Shown here in pieces: positions 1 through 5,841 of a stretch of 5,841 bases of DNA. The notes below the pieces were generated by a model. It was not told where the DNA came from. It saw only the letters and a list, made by a program, of their open reading frames with translations, and did no database searches. Positions within the stretch are counted from its first letter, which is position 1; every line of letters begins with the position of its first letter. Source of the stretch: Lachnospiraceae bacterium. Lineage in GTDB: Bacteria; Bacillota_A; Clostridia; Lachnospirales; Lachnospiraceae. The stretch spans positions 1 to 5,841 of the forward strand of contig VSOD01000271.1 of assembly GCA_009774655.1 (NCBI GenBank). Reading direction: 5' to 3'. Both the position numbers and the translations under genes were made by a program.

Positions 1-128
1 ATGTATTCCAGTACATAACTGCTGCACGGCGCACAGCAGCTGTGCAGGAAAAGTGTCGGCGCACTGCCATTTTTAATATCTTCCGTTATTTTATCCAGTT
101 CTTTCTGATAATTCCTGACGACACTCAT
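1..128 (-). CDS. queH: Epoxyqueuosine reductase QueH, N-terminal part (cut by window edge)
   Basis: Forty-two codons plus two bases are visible, starting at the ATG at 128-126 and running off the left edge. The peptide begins MSVVRNYQKELDKI and carries LHSCCAPCSSYVLEY at residues 28-42. The CCxPC cluster soon after the start, followed by a short helix, is the signature of the QueH (formerly DUF208) family, whose cysteines hold an iron-sulfur cluster. QueH reduces epoxyqueuosine to queuosine in the wobble position of tRNAs with GUN anticodons and replaces the unrelated cobalamin-dependent QueG in many Firmicutes. It acts in the cytoplasm. The start is well fixed: an AAGGAGG site lies 9 nt upstream and an in-frame TAA (137-135) closes the frame three codons before the ATG. 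It follows carB on the same strand after 90 nt with no clear terminator, so it may share the carAB transcript. Most of the protein lies outside the window, so completeness cannot be judged. Confidence 0.88.
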   Translation of the reverse strand, partial: MSVVRNYQKELDKITEDIKNGSAPTLFLHSCCAPCSSYVLEY

Positions 129-137
129 AGATCCTTA

Positions 138-144
138 CCTCCTT
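138..144 (-). promoter_or_regulatory. Ribosome binding site of queH
   Basis: AAGGAGG on the minus strand, 9 nt before the ATG at 128. It is a full match to the Shine-Dalgarno consensus and settles the queH start. Confidence 0.85.
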
Positions 145-162
145 CCGAAGCACTTTGTGCCA

Positions 163-183
163 GGGACGCAGACAGACCGTCCC
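163..183 (-). repeat. Inverted repeat in the carB-queH gap
   Basis: Perfect 6-bp inverted repeat: gggacg at 163-168 and cgtccc at 178-183, with a 9-nt loop. It lies in the 90-nt carB-queH gap, 19 nt upstream of the queH ribosome binding site. On the transcribed strand it is followed by TGGCACAAAG rather than a U-run, so it is not a classical intrinsic terminator. It could be a processing or stability hairpin, or chance. No convincing promoter hexamers were found in the gap. Confidence 0.35.
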
Positions 184-218
184 AATATCTTATCCGACTT
201 CCGCGGATGTACCTGATC

Positions 219-3200
219 TTATGCCTTCCCTCGCCTTGCGATCGTGGCGATATCAATCAAAGTCATTTCCCCCTGCTTGGCCGCATTCTCCAGGCTGGAT
301 ACCAGCGCCGCCGCCGTATCCAATGCCGTAATGCAGTTCACGCCGGTCTCGATGGCCGTCCTGCGGATCAGGAAGCCGTCCCTGCTCTTATCCCGGCCCT
401 GGGTGGGCGTATCAATGACCAGATCAATCCTGTGCCCGAGGATCAAATCCATAACGGTAGGGGATTCCTGCCTGATCTTATTCACTTTTCTCGCCTTCAC
501 GCCGGCCTCCCGCAACGCTGTCGCCGTGCTTCTTGTGGCATAGATGATATATCCCAGCTTCTCGAAGCGGCGGGCCAGCCCGATGGCCTCGCCTTTATCC
601 GCGTCTTTCACGGTTATGATCATCTGTTTATGTTTGGGCAGATTCACGCCCGCCCCCAGAAATGCCTTATACAGCGCTTCATTAAAGGTCCTGGCTATCC
701 CCAGGCACTCTCCCGTGGATTTCATCTCCGGCCCCAGGCTGATCTCCGCGCCGCGGATCTTCTCGAAGGAAAAGACCGGCATCTTCACGGCATAGTAATC
801 CGCCGCCGGCTGCAGCCCCGGTTCATAGCCCAGATCCCGGATTTTTTTCCCGATGATCACTTCCGTGGCAAGATCCACGATCGGGATTCCCGTCACCTTG
901 CTGATATAGGGTACGGTCCGGGAAGAACGCGGATTCACCTCGATCACATACACCTCGTCGTCCATGGCGATAAACTGGATGTTGATCAGGCCGATCACAT
1001 GCAGTGCCTTCGCCAGCCGTCTGGAATACTCCGCGATGGTCTCCTTCACCTTCTCGCTGACCGTGGGAGCCGGGTACACCGAGATACTGTCCCCGGAATG
1101 GACGCCGGTGCGCTCGATATGTTCCATAATGCCCGGAATCAGGATATCGGTGCCGTCGCAAACCGCATCCACCTCCAGCTCTTTGCCCTGCAGGTATTTG
1201 TCCACCAGAATCGGATGTTCCTGCTCGTAGCGGTTGATGACCGCCATAAATTCTTCAATCTCCTGATCTGAGAGGGCAATCTGCATCCCCTGACCGCCCA
1301 GCACATAGGAAGGCCGTACCAGCACCGGATAGCCCAGCCTGCCTGCCACCTCTTTGGCCTGCTCGGCCGTATAGACCGTGCCGCCCGCCGCTCTCGGAAT
1401 CTCCGTCTCTTCCAGAATCTTGTCAAAAAGTTCCCGGTCCTCGGCAGCGTCCACATCTTCCGCCTTCGTTCCCAAAATAGGCACGCCCATCTTCATCAGG
1501 CTTTCCGTCAGCTTGATCGCCGTCTGCCCGCCAAACTGCACCACTGCGCCATCCGGCTTCTCTACCCTGACGATATTCTCCACATCCTCCGGCGTCAGCG
1601 GCTCGAAATAGAGCTTGTCCGCGATATCGAAATCGGTGCTGACCGTCTCCGGGTTGTTGTTGATGATGATCGTCTCGTAGCCCTCTCTGGAAAAAGCCCA
1701 GGTGGCATGGACACAGCAGTAATCGAACTCGATGCCCTGCCCGATGCGGATCGGACCGGAACCCAATACCAGCACCTTTTTCTTCGGATGGGTCTCCTCC
1801 ACTTCCGTCTCCGACCCAAACACGGAATAATAATAAGGCGTACTGGCCGCAAACTCCGCCGCGCAGGTATCCACCATCTTGAAAGCCGCCACGATGTCAT
1901 TTTCATAACGCATGTTCTTTATTTCTTCTTCAGTTCTGCCCGTCAGTCTGGCGATCACCGTATCCGGAAATTCCAGCCGTTTGGCTTCTTTTAACAGTTC
2001 TACCGTCAACGGCTCATGCTCCAGACGCGCCTCCATCTCCGTGAGGATCGCGATCTTATCAATAAACCAGTGATCCACCATGGTGATCTCATGGATCGTG
2101 TCATAGTCAATGCCCTTGCGGATTGCCTCCGCGATAATGTAGATCCGCTGGTCGTCCACCACCTTCATCCGCTCTTGCAATTCCTCCGCGGAAAGCGTGG
2201 AAAAGTCATAACTGCGCAGGCAGTCTACATGCTGTTCCAGAGACCGGATCGCCTTCATCAGCGCACCCTCAAAGTTATTGCCGATGCTCATCACTTCGCC
2301 CGTAGCCTTCATCTGGGTTGTCAGCGTGCGCTTGGCCGTAATGAACTTATCAAAAGGCAGTCTGGGGATCTTGACCACGCAGTAGTCAAGCGTTGGCTCA
2401 AAGCTGGCGTAAGTCTTGCCGGTGATGGCGTTCTTGATCTCATCCAGCGTATAGCCCAGCGCGATCTTGGCCGCCACCTTGGCAATCGGATAGCCTGTTG
2501 CTTTACTTGCCAGCGCGGACGAACGGCTTACACGGGGATTAACTTCGATCACACAGTACTCGAAACTGGTAGGATGCAGGGCAAACTGCACATTGCATCC
2601 GCCGGTGATACCCAGCTCGTTGATGATGTTGAGCGCGGAACTGCGTAACATCTGATATTCTTTGTCCCCTAATGTCTGGGAGGGAGCCACCACGATGCTG
2701 TCACCGGTATGCACACCCACCGGATCGATATTTTCCATATTACATACGGTAATACAGTTGCCGGCGCCGTCCCGCATCACCTCATACTCGATTTCCTTCC
2801 ACCCCGCGATGCAGCGTTCCACCAGAACCTGTCCCACCCGGGAGAGGCGCAGGCCATTTGCCAGAATCTCCTCCAGCTCGATCTGATTATGAGCGATACC
2901 GCCGCCGGATCCACCCAGTGTATAGGCCGGGCGCAGCACCACCGGGTATCCGATCTTATGCGCAAACGCCACGCCGTCCTCTATATTCTCCACCACCAGG
3001 GAAGGCGCGCAGGGTTCCCCGATCTTCTCCATCGTCTCTTTGAATTCCAGACGGTCCTCCGCCTTGCGGATCGTCTTAGCCGTGGTGCCGAGCAGCGTGA
3101 CGCCATGCGCCGCCAGAAAGCCCGATTCGTCCAGCTCCATGCCCAGATTTAATCCGGCCTGTCCGCCCATGTTCGGCAGCAGGCTGTCCGGTTTCTCCCT

Positions 3201-3437
3201 GCGGATAATCTCCTCCAGCACCCTTACTGTCAGCGGTTCGATATATACTTTATCTGCAATGTCACCGTCGGTCATGATGGTGGCCGGATTGGAGTTCACC
3301 AGGATGACTTCCATGCCCTCCTCTTTCAGAGAACGGCAAGCCTGCGTCCCCGCATAGTCAAATTCCGCCGCCTGCCCGATCACAATAGGTCCCGAGCCGA
3401 TCACAAGTACTCTTTTTACATTCGGATTCTTAGGCAT
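219..3437 (-). CDS. carB: Carbamoyl-phosphate synthase, large subunit
   Basis: Complete 1072-residue CarB, within one residue of the E. coli length. It makes carbamoyl phosphate from bicarbonate, two ATP and the ammonia channelled from CarA, feeding pyrimidine and arginine synthesis in the cytoplasm. The two homologous ATP-grasp halves are plain. Each has a Gly-rich turn (GSGPIVIGQ at 14-22, GSGPIRIGQG at 559-568), a nucleotide loop (RPAYTLGGSGGG at 169-180, RPSYVLGGQGM at 708-718) and a metal-binding EVNPR (298-302, 833-837). Arg129, Arg169, Glu215 and His243 sit at the same numbers as E. coli active-site residues. An oligomerisation region (about 400-550) separates the halves, and an MGS-like allosteric domain occupies about 937-1072. 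The start is ATG, 7 nt after GGAGG, and overlaps the end of carA by 8 nt. In the allosteric pocket Lys948, Thr968, Thr971 and Lys987 match E. coli Lys954, Thr974, Thr977 and Lys993, but Asp1009 and Pro1011 replace Asn1015 and Thr1017. No frameshift or internal stop is seen. Confidence 0.99.
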   Translation of the reverse strand: MPKNPNVKRVLVIGSGPIVIGQAAEFDYAGTQACRSLKEEGMEVILVNSNPATIMTDGDIADKVYIEPLTVRVLEEIIRREKPDSLLPNMGGQAGLNLGMELDESGFLAAHGVTLLGTTAKTIRKAEDRLEFKETMEKIGEPCAPSLVVENIEDGVAFAHKIGYPVVLRPAYTLGGSGGGIAHNQIELEEILANGLRLSRVGQVLVERCIAGWKEIEYEVMRDGAGNCITVCNMENIDPVGVHTGDSIVVAPSQTLGDKEYQMLRSSALNIINELGITGGCNVQFALHPTSFEYCVIEVNPRVSRSSALASKATGYPIAKVAAKIALGYTLDEIKNAITGKTYASFEPTLDYCVVKIPRLPFDKFITAKRTLTTQMKATGEVMSIGNNFEGALMKAIRSLEQHVDCLRSYDFSTLSAEELQERMKVVDDQRIYIIAEAIRKGIDYDTIHEITMVDHWFIDKIAILTEMEARLEHEPLTVELLKEAKRLEFPDTVIARLTGRTEEEIKNMRYENDIVAAFKMVDTCAAEFAASTPYYYSVFGSETEVEETHPKKKVLVLGSGPIRIGQGIEFDYCCVHATWAFSREGYETIIINNNPETVSTDFDIADKLYFEPLTPEDVENIVRVEKPDGAVVQFGGQTAIKLTESLMKMGVPILGTKAEDVDAAEDRELFDKILEETEIPRAAGGTVYTAEQAKEVAGRLGYPVLVRPSYVLGGQGMQIALSDQEIEEFMAVINRYEQEHPILVDKYLQGKELEVDAVCDGTDILIPGIMEHIERTGVHSGDSISVYPAPTVSEKVKETIAEYSRRLAKALHVIGLINIQFIAMDDEVYVIEVNPRSSRTVPYISKVTGIPIVDLATEVIIGKKIRDLGYEPGLQPAADYYAVKMPVFSFEKIRGAEISLGPEMKSTGECLGIARTFNEALYKAFLGAGVNLPKHKQMIITVKDADKGEAIGLARRFEKLGYIIYATRSTATALREAGVKARKVNKIRQESPTVMDLILGHRIDLVIDTPTQGRDKSRDGFLIRRTAIETGVNCITALDTAAALVSSLENAAKQGEMTLIDIATIARRGKA

Positions 3438-4623
3438 TTTTCCCCCTCCGCATCATTTTGATAAACCGTTCAAACAACTCTCCGGAATCCTGAGGACCCG
3501 GACATGCTTCCGGGTGAAACTGCACCGTAAAGATATGCTTGCCGGTGTAGGAAAGTCCTTCGTTGGTCCCGTCATTGACATTCACAAACGCAGGCACAGC
3601 CACCCTGGGATCCAGCTTCTTTGTATCCACGACGTAGCCGTGATTCTGGGAAGAGATATAGACCCTGCCAGTCTCCAAATCCTTCACCGGATGATTGCCG
3701 CCTCTGTGGCCGTATTTCATCTTATAAGTATCCGCTCCGGTGGCCAGCGCCATCAGCTGATGCCCGAGGCAGATCGCAAAGATCGTGATATCCGTATCAT
3801 ACAGCTTCTTGATTTGTTCGATTACCTCCGCGCACTCCTTCGGGTCACCCGGGCCATTGCTCAGCATAATGCCGTCCGGTTTCGCGTCAATGATCTCCCG
3901 AGCCGTCGTAAAAGCCGGATAAACCGTCACCTCACACCCTCTGGCAGCCAAAGACCTGGCGATATTATCCTTCGCACCCAGGTCTAACAGCGCGACTTTT
4001 AACCCCCTGCCCGTCAGTTCACGGACCATGCTGGGCTTCTTCTCCCGTATACCACTCTCATATGCTTCTTTTTTGAATTGGGAACTTCCGGAGACCGGAC
4101 CATTATCTGATAAATCCTGTACGGCAGACAACGTATATTTCTCCCGACAGGTCACGAGATCAACTACCTTACCGGTTGTATACGCCTTTAGTTTCGGAAG
4201 GATATCTTCCAGATCATATTTCTCGTTGGTGGTGATCATACCGTTCATTGTACCTTTTTCCCGAAGGATCCTGGTGAGTGCTCTCGTGTCAATCCCCGCA
4301 ATACCGGGAATACCGTTTTCCTCAAGAAACTGCTGAATCGTCATGTCGCACCGGAAATTACTGGGAATACGGCTCAATTCCCGGACGATAAATCCGTCCG
4401 GCCAGGGCCTGCCCGACTCCATATCATCCTTACAGATGCCGTAATTACCGATCAACGGATACGTCATGCAGACAGCCTGTCCGGCATAAGACGGATCCGT
4501 CAGCACTTCCAGATATCCAGCCATCGACGTGTTGAATACGATCTCACTGATGATCTCCTTCTCAGCGCCGATGTGGATTCCTTCAAAAAGAGTCCCGTCT
4601 TCCAAAATTAAGAAAGCTTTCAT
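3430..4623 (-). CDS. carA: Carbamoyl-phosphate synthase, small (glutaminase) subunit
   Basis: Complete 397-residue CarA from the ATG at 4623. It hydrolyses glutamine and passes ammonia to CarB. The N-terminal CarA domain is clear (LEDGTLFEG near the start, then FNTSMAGYLEVLTDPSY, then PLIGNYG at about 57-62, then GIDTRALT at 110-117). A class I glutamine amidotransferase domain follows from about residue 208: LSNGPGDP, the nucleophile Cys285 in ICLGHQ, GHRGGNHPV, and the catalytic His370 and Glu372 in FHPEACPGP. An in-frame TTG at 4644 would add seven residues, but it lacks an upstream Shine-Dalgarno sequence. The ATG is preceded by AGGTG at 5 nt and GAGAGGA at 12 nt and gives an N-terminus like E. 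coli CarA, so ATG is preferred. The protein is longer than E. coli CarA (382), mainly through a polar linker around residues 164-205 between the two domains. Its last 8 nt overlap carB. It has its own promoter upstream. Confidence 0.98.
   Translation of the reverse strand: MKAFLILEDGTLFEGIHIGAEKEIISEIVFNTSMAGYLEVLTDPSYAGQAVCMTYPLIGNYGICKDDMESGRPWPDGFIVRELSRIPSNFRCDMTIQQFLEENGIPGIAGIDTRALTRILREKGTMNGMITTNEKYDLEDILPKLKAYTTGKVVDLVTCREKYTLSAVQDLSDNGPVSGSSQFKKEAYESGIREKKPSMVRELTGRGLKVALLDLGAKDNIARSLAARGCEVTVYPAFTTAREIIDAKPDGIMLSNGPGDPKECAEVIEQIKKLYDTDITIFAICLGHQLMALATGADTYKMKYGHRGGNHPVKDLETGRVYISSQNHGYVVDTKKLDPRVAVPAFVNVNDGTNEGLSYTGKHIFTVQFHPEACPGPQDSGELFERFIKMMRRGKNA
3445..3449 (-). promoter_or_regulatory. 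Ribosome binding site of carB inside carA
   Basis: GGAGG on the minus strand, 7 nt before the carB ATG at 3437. It lies within the last codons of carA (the Arg-Arg-Gly of its C-terminus). With the 8-nt overlap this suggests translational coupling of the two subunits. Confidence 0.8.
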
Positions 4624-4628
4624 CCTGT

Positions 4629-4642
4629 CACCTGTTCCTCTC
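4629..4642 (-). promoter_or_regulatory. Ribosome binding region of carA
   Basis: Two purine-rich matches precede the carA ATG at 4623: AGGTG (4629-4633, 5 nt away) and GAGAGGA (4636-4642, 12 nt away). Neither is ideally spaced, unlike the strong sites of carB and queH. They lie inside the extension that a TTG start at 4644 would create, which argues against that start. Confidence 0.55.
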
Positions 4643-4652
4643 AAACGATATC

Positions 4653-4686
4653 TATAGTAAACGAAATTTCTAATGACGTTACTATA
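4653..4686 (-). repeat. Imperfect inverted repeat in the carA leader
   Basis: On the transcribed strand TATAGTAACG (4686-4677) is followed by a 13-nt loop and CGTTTACTATA (4663-4653). The arms pair over 8 bp, then a single bulged T, then 2 bp. The element lies in the 5' leader of carA, 10 nt before the GAGAGGA. No U-run follows, so it is not an intrinsic terminator. It could be an RNA hairpin that affects translation or stability, or a DNA operator downstream of the promoter. The arms are AT-rich and no known regulator motif was recognised. Confidence 0.5.
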
Positions 4687-4716
4687 AAATCTTACTTTCC
4701 TTCACATAATCGCTTC

Positions 4717-4745
4717 ATTATAGCACAGGAGTTTCACACGTTCAA
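4717..4745 (-). promoter_or_regulatory. Sigma-70/SigA-type promoter of carAB
   Basis: Minus-strand TTGAAC (4745-4740) and TATAAT (4722-4717) are separated by exactly 17 nt, and TG two bases upstream of TATAAT makes an extended -10 element. The -10 is a perfect consensus and the -35 matches TTGACA at four of six positions. The predicted start is the A at about 4710, giving a leader of about 87 nt before the carA ATG. The promoter lies in the gap after the upstream gene, so carAB need not depend on readthrough. Confidence 0.85.
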
Positions 4746-4770
4746 TTCTTTCTTTTCCGACCGGAGCGTG

Positions 4771-4791
4771 TTCCCTGGAAACCACAGGAAA
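4771..4791 (-). repeat. Hairpin after the stop of the upstream gene
   Basis: Minus-strand TTTCCTG and CAGGGAA can pair over 7 bp (one G-U) around a 7-nt loop, starting 12 nt after the TAA of the upstream gene. The bases after the stem are CACGCTCC, not a U-run, so this is at best a weak or non-canonical 3' end. No better terminator for the upstream gene was found in the gap. Confidence 0.3.
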
Positions 4792-4802
4792 ATCTCTTTG
4801 TA

Positions 4803-5841
4803 TTATTCGCCTGTCAAATCGTAATACAGCATCGAAACAGCCGGTACAACAGGTCTCGTTTCGATCAGATCCGCCGGAATCCTGCAGGTTCCAAACAGCT
4901 GTCCGAACACGGTAAGCATGTCCCCTTCCAGAATAAGCGTATCGTCCGCTTCCCTGTCATCCCTGACAATATAATAGCGCGTGATATTATTCCCATCTTC
5001 CGCCTTACATAAATAGTAGATATTATCATCAAACAATCCGCCATTCACCTGACAAACTACCTGTACCTCCATGGTAAGCGCCATATCCAGACAACTCTCT
5101 GTATCTCTGAGCATCGCTTTGTAGCTCACTGTGGTACATTCCTCACGATACTCCTGTTCCTGCCTGTCCATGTCCTTTGCAGATACGGCAGTCTCCTGCT
5201 TCTCGGTGTCTGCTGACTCTTCTTCTGTCAGGCTGCCGTCCTTTTTTGCCGTATTCTCTTTCAGACGGCTATCGGCTGTACCGTTTCTGTCTGCTTCATC
5301 GTCGGCTTCTGCGCCCTTTTTCTCAGCCTTTTGCGCCGCACTGCTTACTGCTTCGTTTTCCGCTGCCGTCTCTTCATCTGCAGAGTGATCTGTCTTGTCT
5401 TCTACATCCTTCTGCTCCTCTGCACGGCCTGCATTCTCTGTATCTTTTCCGGTTTCAGACTCTTCCTTACCCTCTGTACCTGCCGTCTGCTCCGCTTTCC
5501 CTGCCAATGCCTCTGTCTGGTTTCCCGTATTTGCCGTATTTACTGCATTTGCCGTCTTTGACTCATGATCTGCCTGATTCCCGGTGCTTTCCGCTGTCTG
5601 AACCAAATCCACCGTCTGACCCGATTCAGCTTCCGACAGACTTGTAACTTCTGCAGGCTCCACAGCAGCCGCACCGGCCGCCATCTCTGCAGTATCTACG
5701 GTGGTCACCGACATAACCGGCACTGCCGACCCGTTCTGTGCTCTCCATACCGACGCTACGGCATCCTTCATAATACCCCAGTGCTCCGACAGGTAATACC
5801 CGCCACCGCCGATCACCGCCACAGCAAAGACCGCCGCCACC
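4803..5841 (-). CDS. Membrane-anchored protein of unknown function with long low-complexity linker and OB-like C-terminal domain (5' end missing)
   Basis: The last 345 codons of a gene entering from the right edge. The first full codon visible is GTG at 5840, which is probably internal, because a hydrophobic run (VFAVAVIGGGGYYL, residues 4-17) is already under way. This run looks like the end of a membrane anchor. Residues 45-228 are low in complexity, rich in Ala, Glu, Thr, Ser, Asp and Lys, poor in aromatics and without cysteine, as expected of a disordered spacer. Residues 229-345 form a compact domain: YREEC..SYKAMLRD, a beta-rich middle with YYLCKAEDG and RYYIVRDD, ILEGDMLTVFGQLFG, and a VPAVSMLYYDL end. 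This order resembles the OB-like (tRNA_anti-like) domain of many clostridial lipoproteins and zinc-ribbon membrane proteins; this is recall, not a search. It probably sits outside the membrane. The domain has five cysteines (235, 250, 263, 278, 319). The stop is TAA. I do not recognise a specific function, and nothing links it to the downstream carA beyond position. Confidence 0.75.
   Translation of the reverse strand, partial: VAAVFAVAVIGGGGYYLSEHWGIMKDAVASVWRAQNGSAVPVMSVTTVDTAEMAAGAAAVEPAEVTSLSEAESGQTVDLVQTAESTGNQADHESKTANAVNTANTGNQTEALAGKAEQTAGTEGKEESETGKDTENAGRAEEQKDVEDKTDHSADEETAAENEAVSSAAQKAEKKGAEADDEADRNGTADSRLKENTAKKDGSLTEEESADTEKQETAVSAKDMDRQEQEYREECTTVSYKAMLRDTESCLDMALTMEVQVVCQVNGGLFDDNIYYLCKAEDGNNITRYYIVRDDREADDTLILEGDMLTVFGQLFGTCRIPADLIETRPVVPAVSMLYYDLTGE
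5520..5555 (-). repeat. Two short 18-nt repeats in the linker coding region
   Basis: Two adjacent 18-nt units encode TANAVN and TANTGN. The first nine bases (ACGGCAAAT) are identical and the units agree at 14 of 18 positions. The tetrapeptide TGNQ at 5517-5528 also recurs at 5574-5585 with different third bases. This fits a linker that grew by small in-frame duplications and then drifted. Confidence 0.4.

Noticed and set aside
129..218. A separate promoter for queH, with TAAGAT as a possible -10
   Set aside because: No acceptable -35 hexamer lies about 17 nt upstream; the sequence there is CAGGTA, so the match is no better than chance.
42..1271. A 409-codon open frame on the plus strand opposite carB and the queH start
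   Set aside because: It lies antisense to unmistakable carB and queH coding sequence. Its translation is rich in Arg, His, Asp and Pro with no recognisable domain, as expected of a shadow frame in GC-rich DNA.
2016..2648. A 210-codon plus-strand open frame, and others at 2709-3152, 3514-3987 and 4028-4336
   Set aside because: All lie wholly inside carB or carA on the opposite strand, show no family resemblance, and have compositions typical of complement frames.
4624..4644. Upstream TTG start adding seven residues to CarA
   Set aside because: No Shine-Dalgarno sequence precedes the TTG, the extension contains the purine-rich matches of the ATG start, and the ATG start gives the family's usual N-terminus.
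4702..4707. A start-stop pair (ATG TGA) at the very 5' end of the predicted carA leader
   Set aside because: It begins about 4 nt after the predicted transcript start, leaving no room for a ribosome binding site, and such a six-base match is easily chance.
4771..4791. Hairpin considered as the intrinsic terminator of the upstream gene
   Set aside because: The stem is short with a G-U pair and no U-run follows on the transcribed strand, so it is listed only as a weak structure.
5177..5647. Plus-strand open frame of 156 codons, rich in Leu, Pro and Ser
   Set aside because: It is the complement of the purine-rich linker coding region. The Leu/Pro/Ser composition follows from the pyrimidine-rich strand, and the apparent hydrophobicity is not evidence of a membrane protein.

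Overview
The window is an ordinary housekeeping stretch, read almost entirely from the minus strand. It most likely comes from an anaerobic Firmicute of class Clostridia, probably Lachnospiraceae. The reasons are the moderate-to-high GC for a Firmicute, strong AAGGAGG/GGAGG ribosome binding sites, a QueH-type rather than QueG-type queuosine enzyme, and a surface protein of a kind common in gut Clostridia. The taxonomic call is inference, not a database match.

Layout in transcription order (high to low coordinates, minus strand): (1) 5840-4803, the C-terminal 345 codons of an unrecognised membrane-anchored protein, with the end of a membrane segment, a low-complexity Ala/Glu/Thr/Ser/Asp/Lys linker of about 185 residues, and a C-terminal domain of about 115 residues resembling the OB-like domain of many clostridial exported proteins. 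(2) 4802-4624, an intergenic region holding a near-consensus promoter (TTGAAC, 17 nt, extended TATAAT) and a leader of about 87 nt with an imperfect 10-bp inverted repeat. (3) 4623-3430, carA, and 3437-219, carB, overlapping by 8 nt; these are the two subunits of carbamoyl-phosphate synthetase. (4) 218-129, a 90-nt gap without a recognisable intrinsic terminator. (5) 128-1, the first 42 codons of queH, epoxyqueuosine reductase, cut by the window edge.

CarA releases ammonia from glutamine and CarB converts it, with bicarbonate and two ATP, into carbamoyl phosphate for pyrimidine and arginine synthesis. No pyr or arg gene is adjacent, so the pair seems to be its own transcription unit, possibly extending into queH. 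QueH performs the last step of queuosine tRNA modification and has no evident metabolic tie to CarAB. Nothing resembling a new defence, mobile or RNA system was found. The items most worth a second look are the unrecognised surface protein, the carA leader repeat, and two substitutions in the nucleotide-effector pocket of CarB. The long open frames on the plus strand are shadows of carB, carA and the linker.
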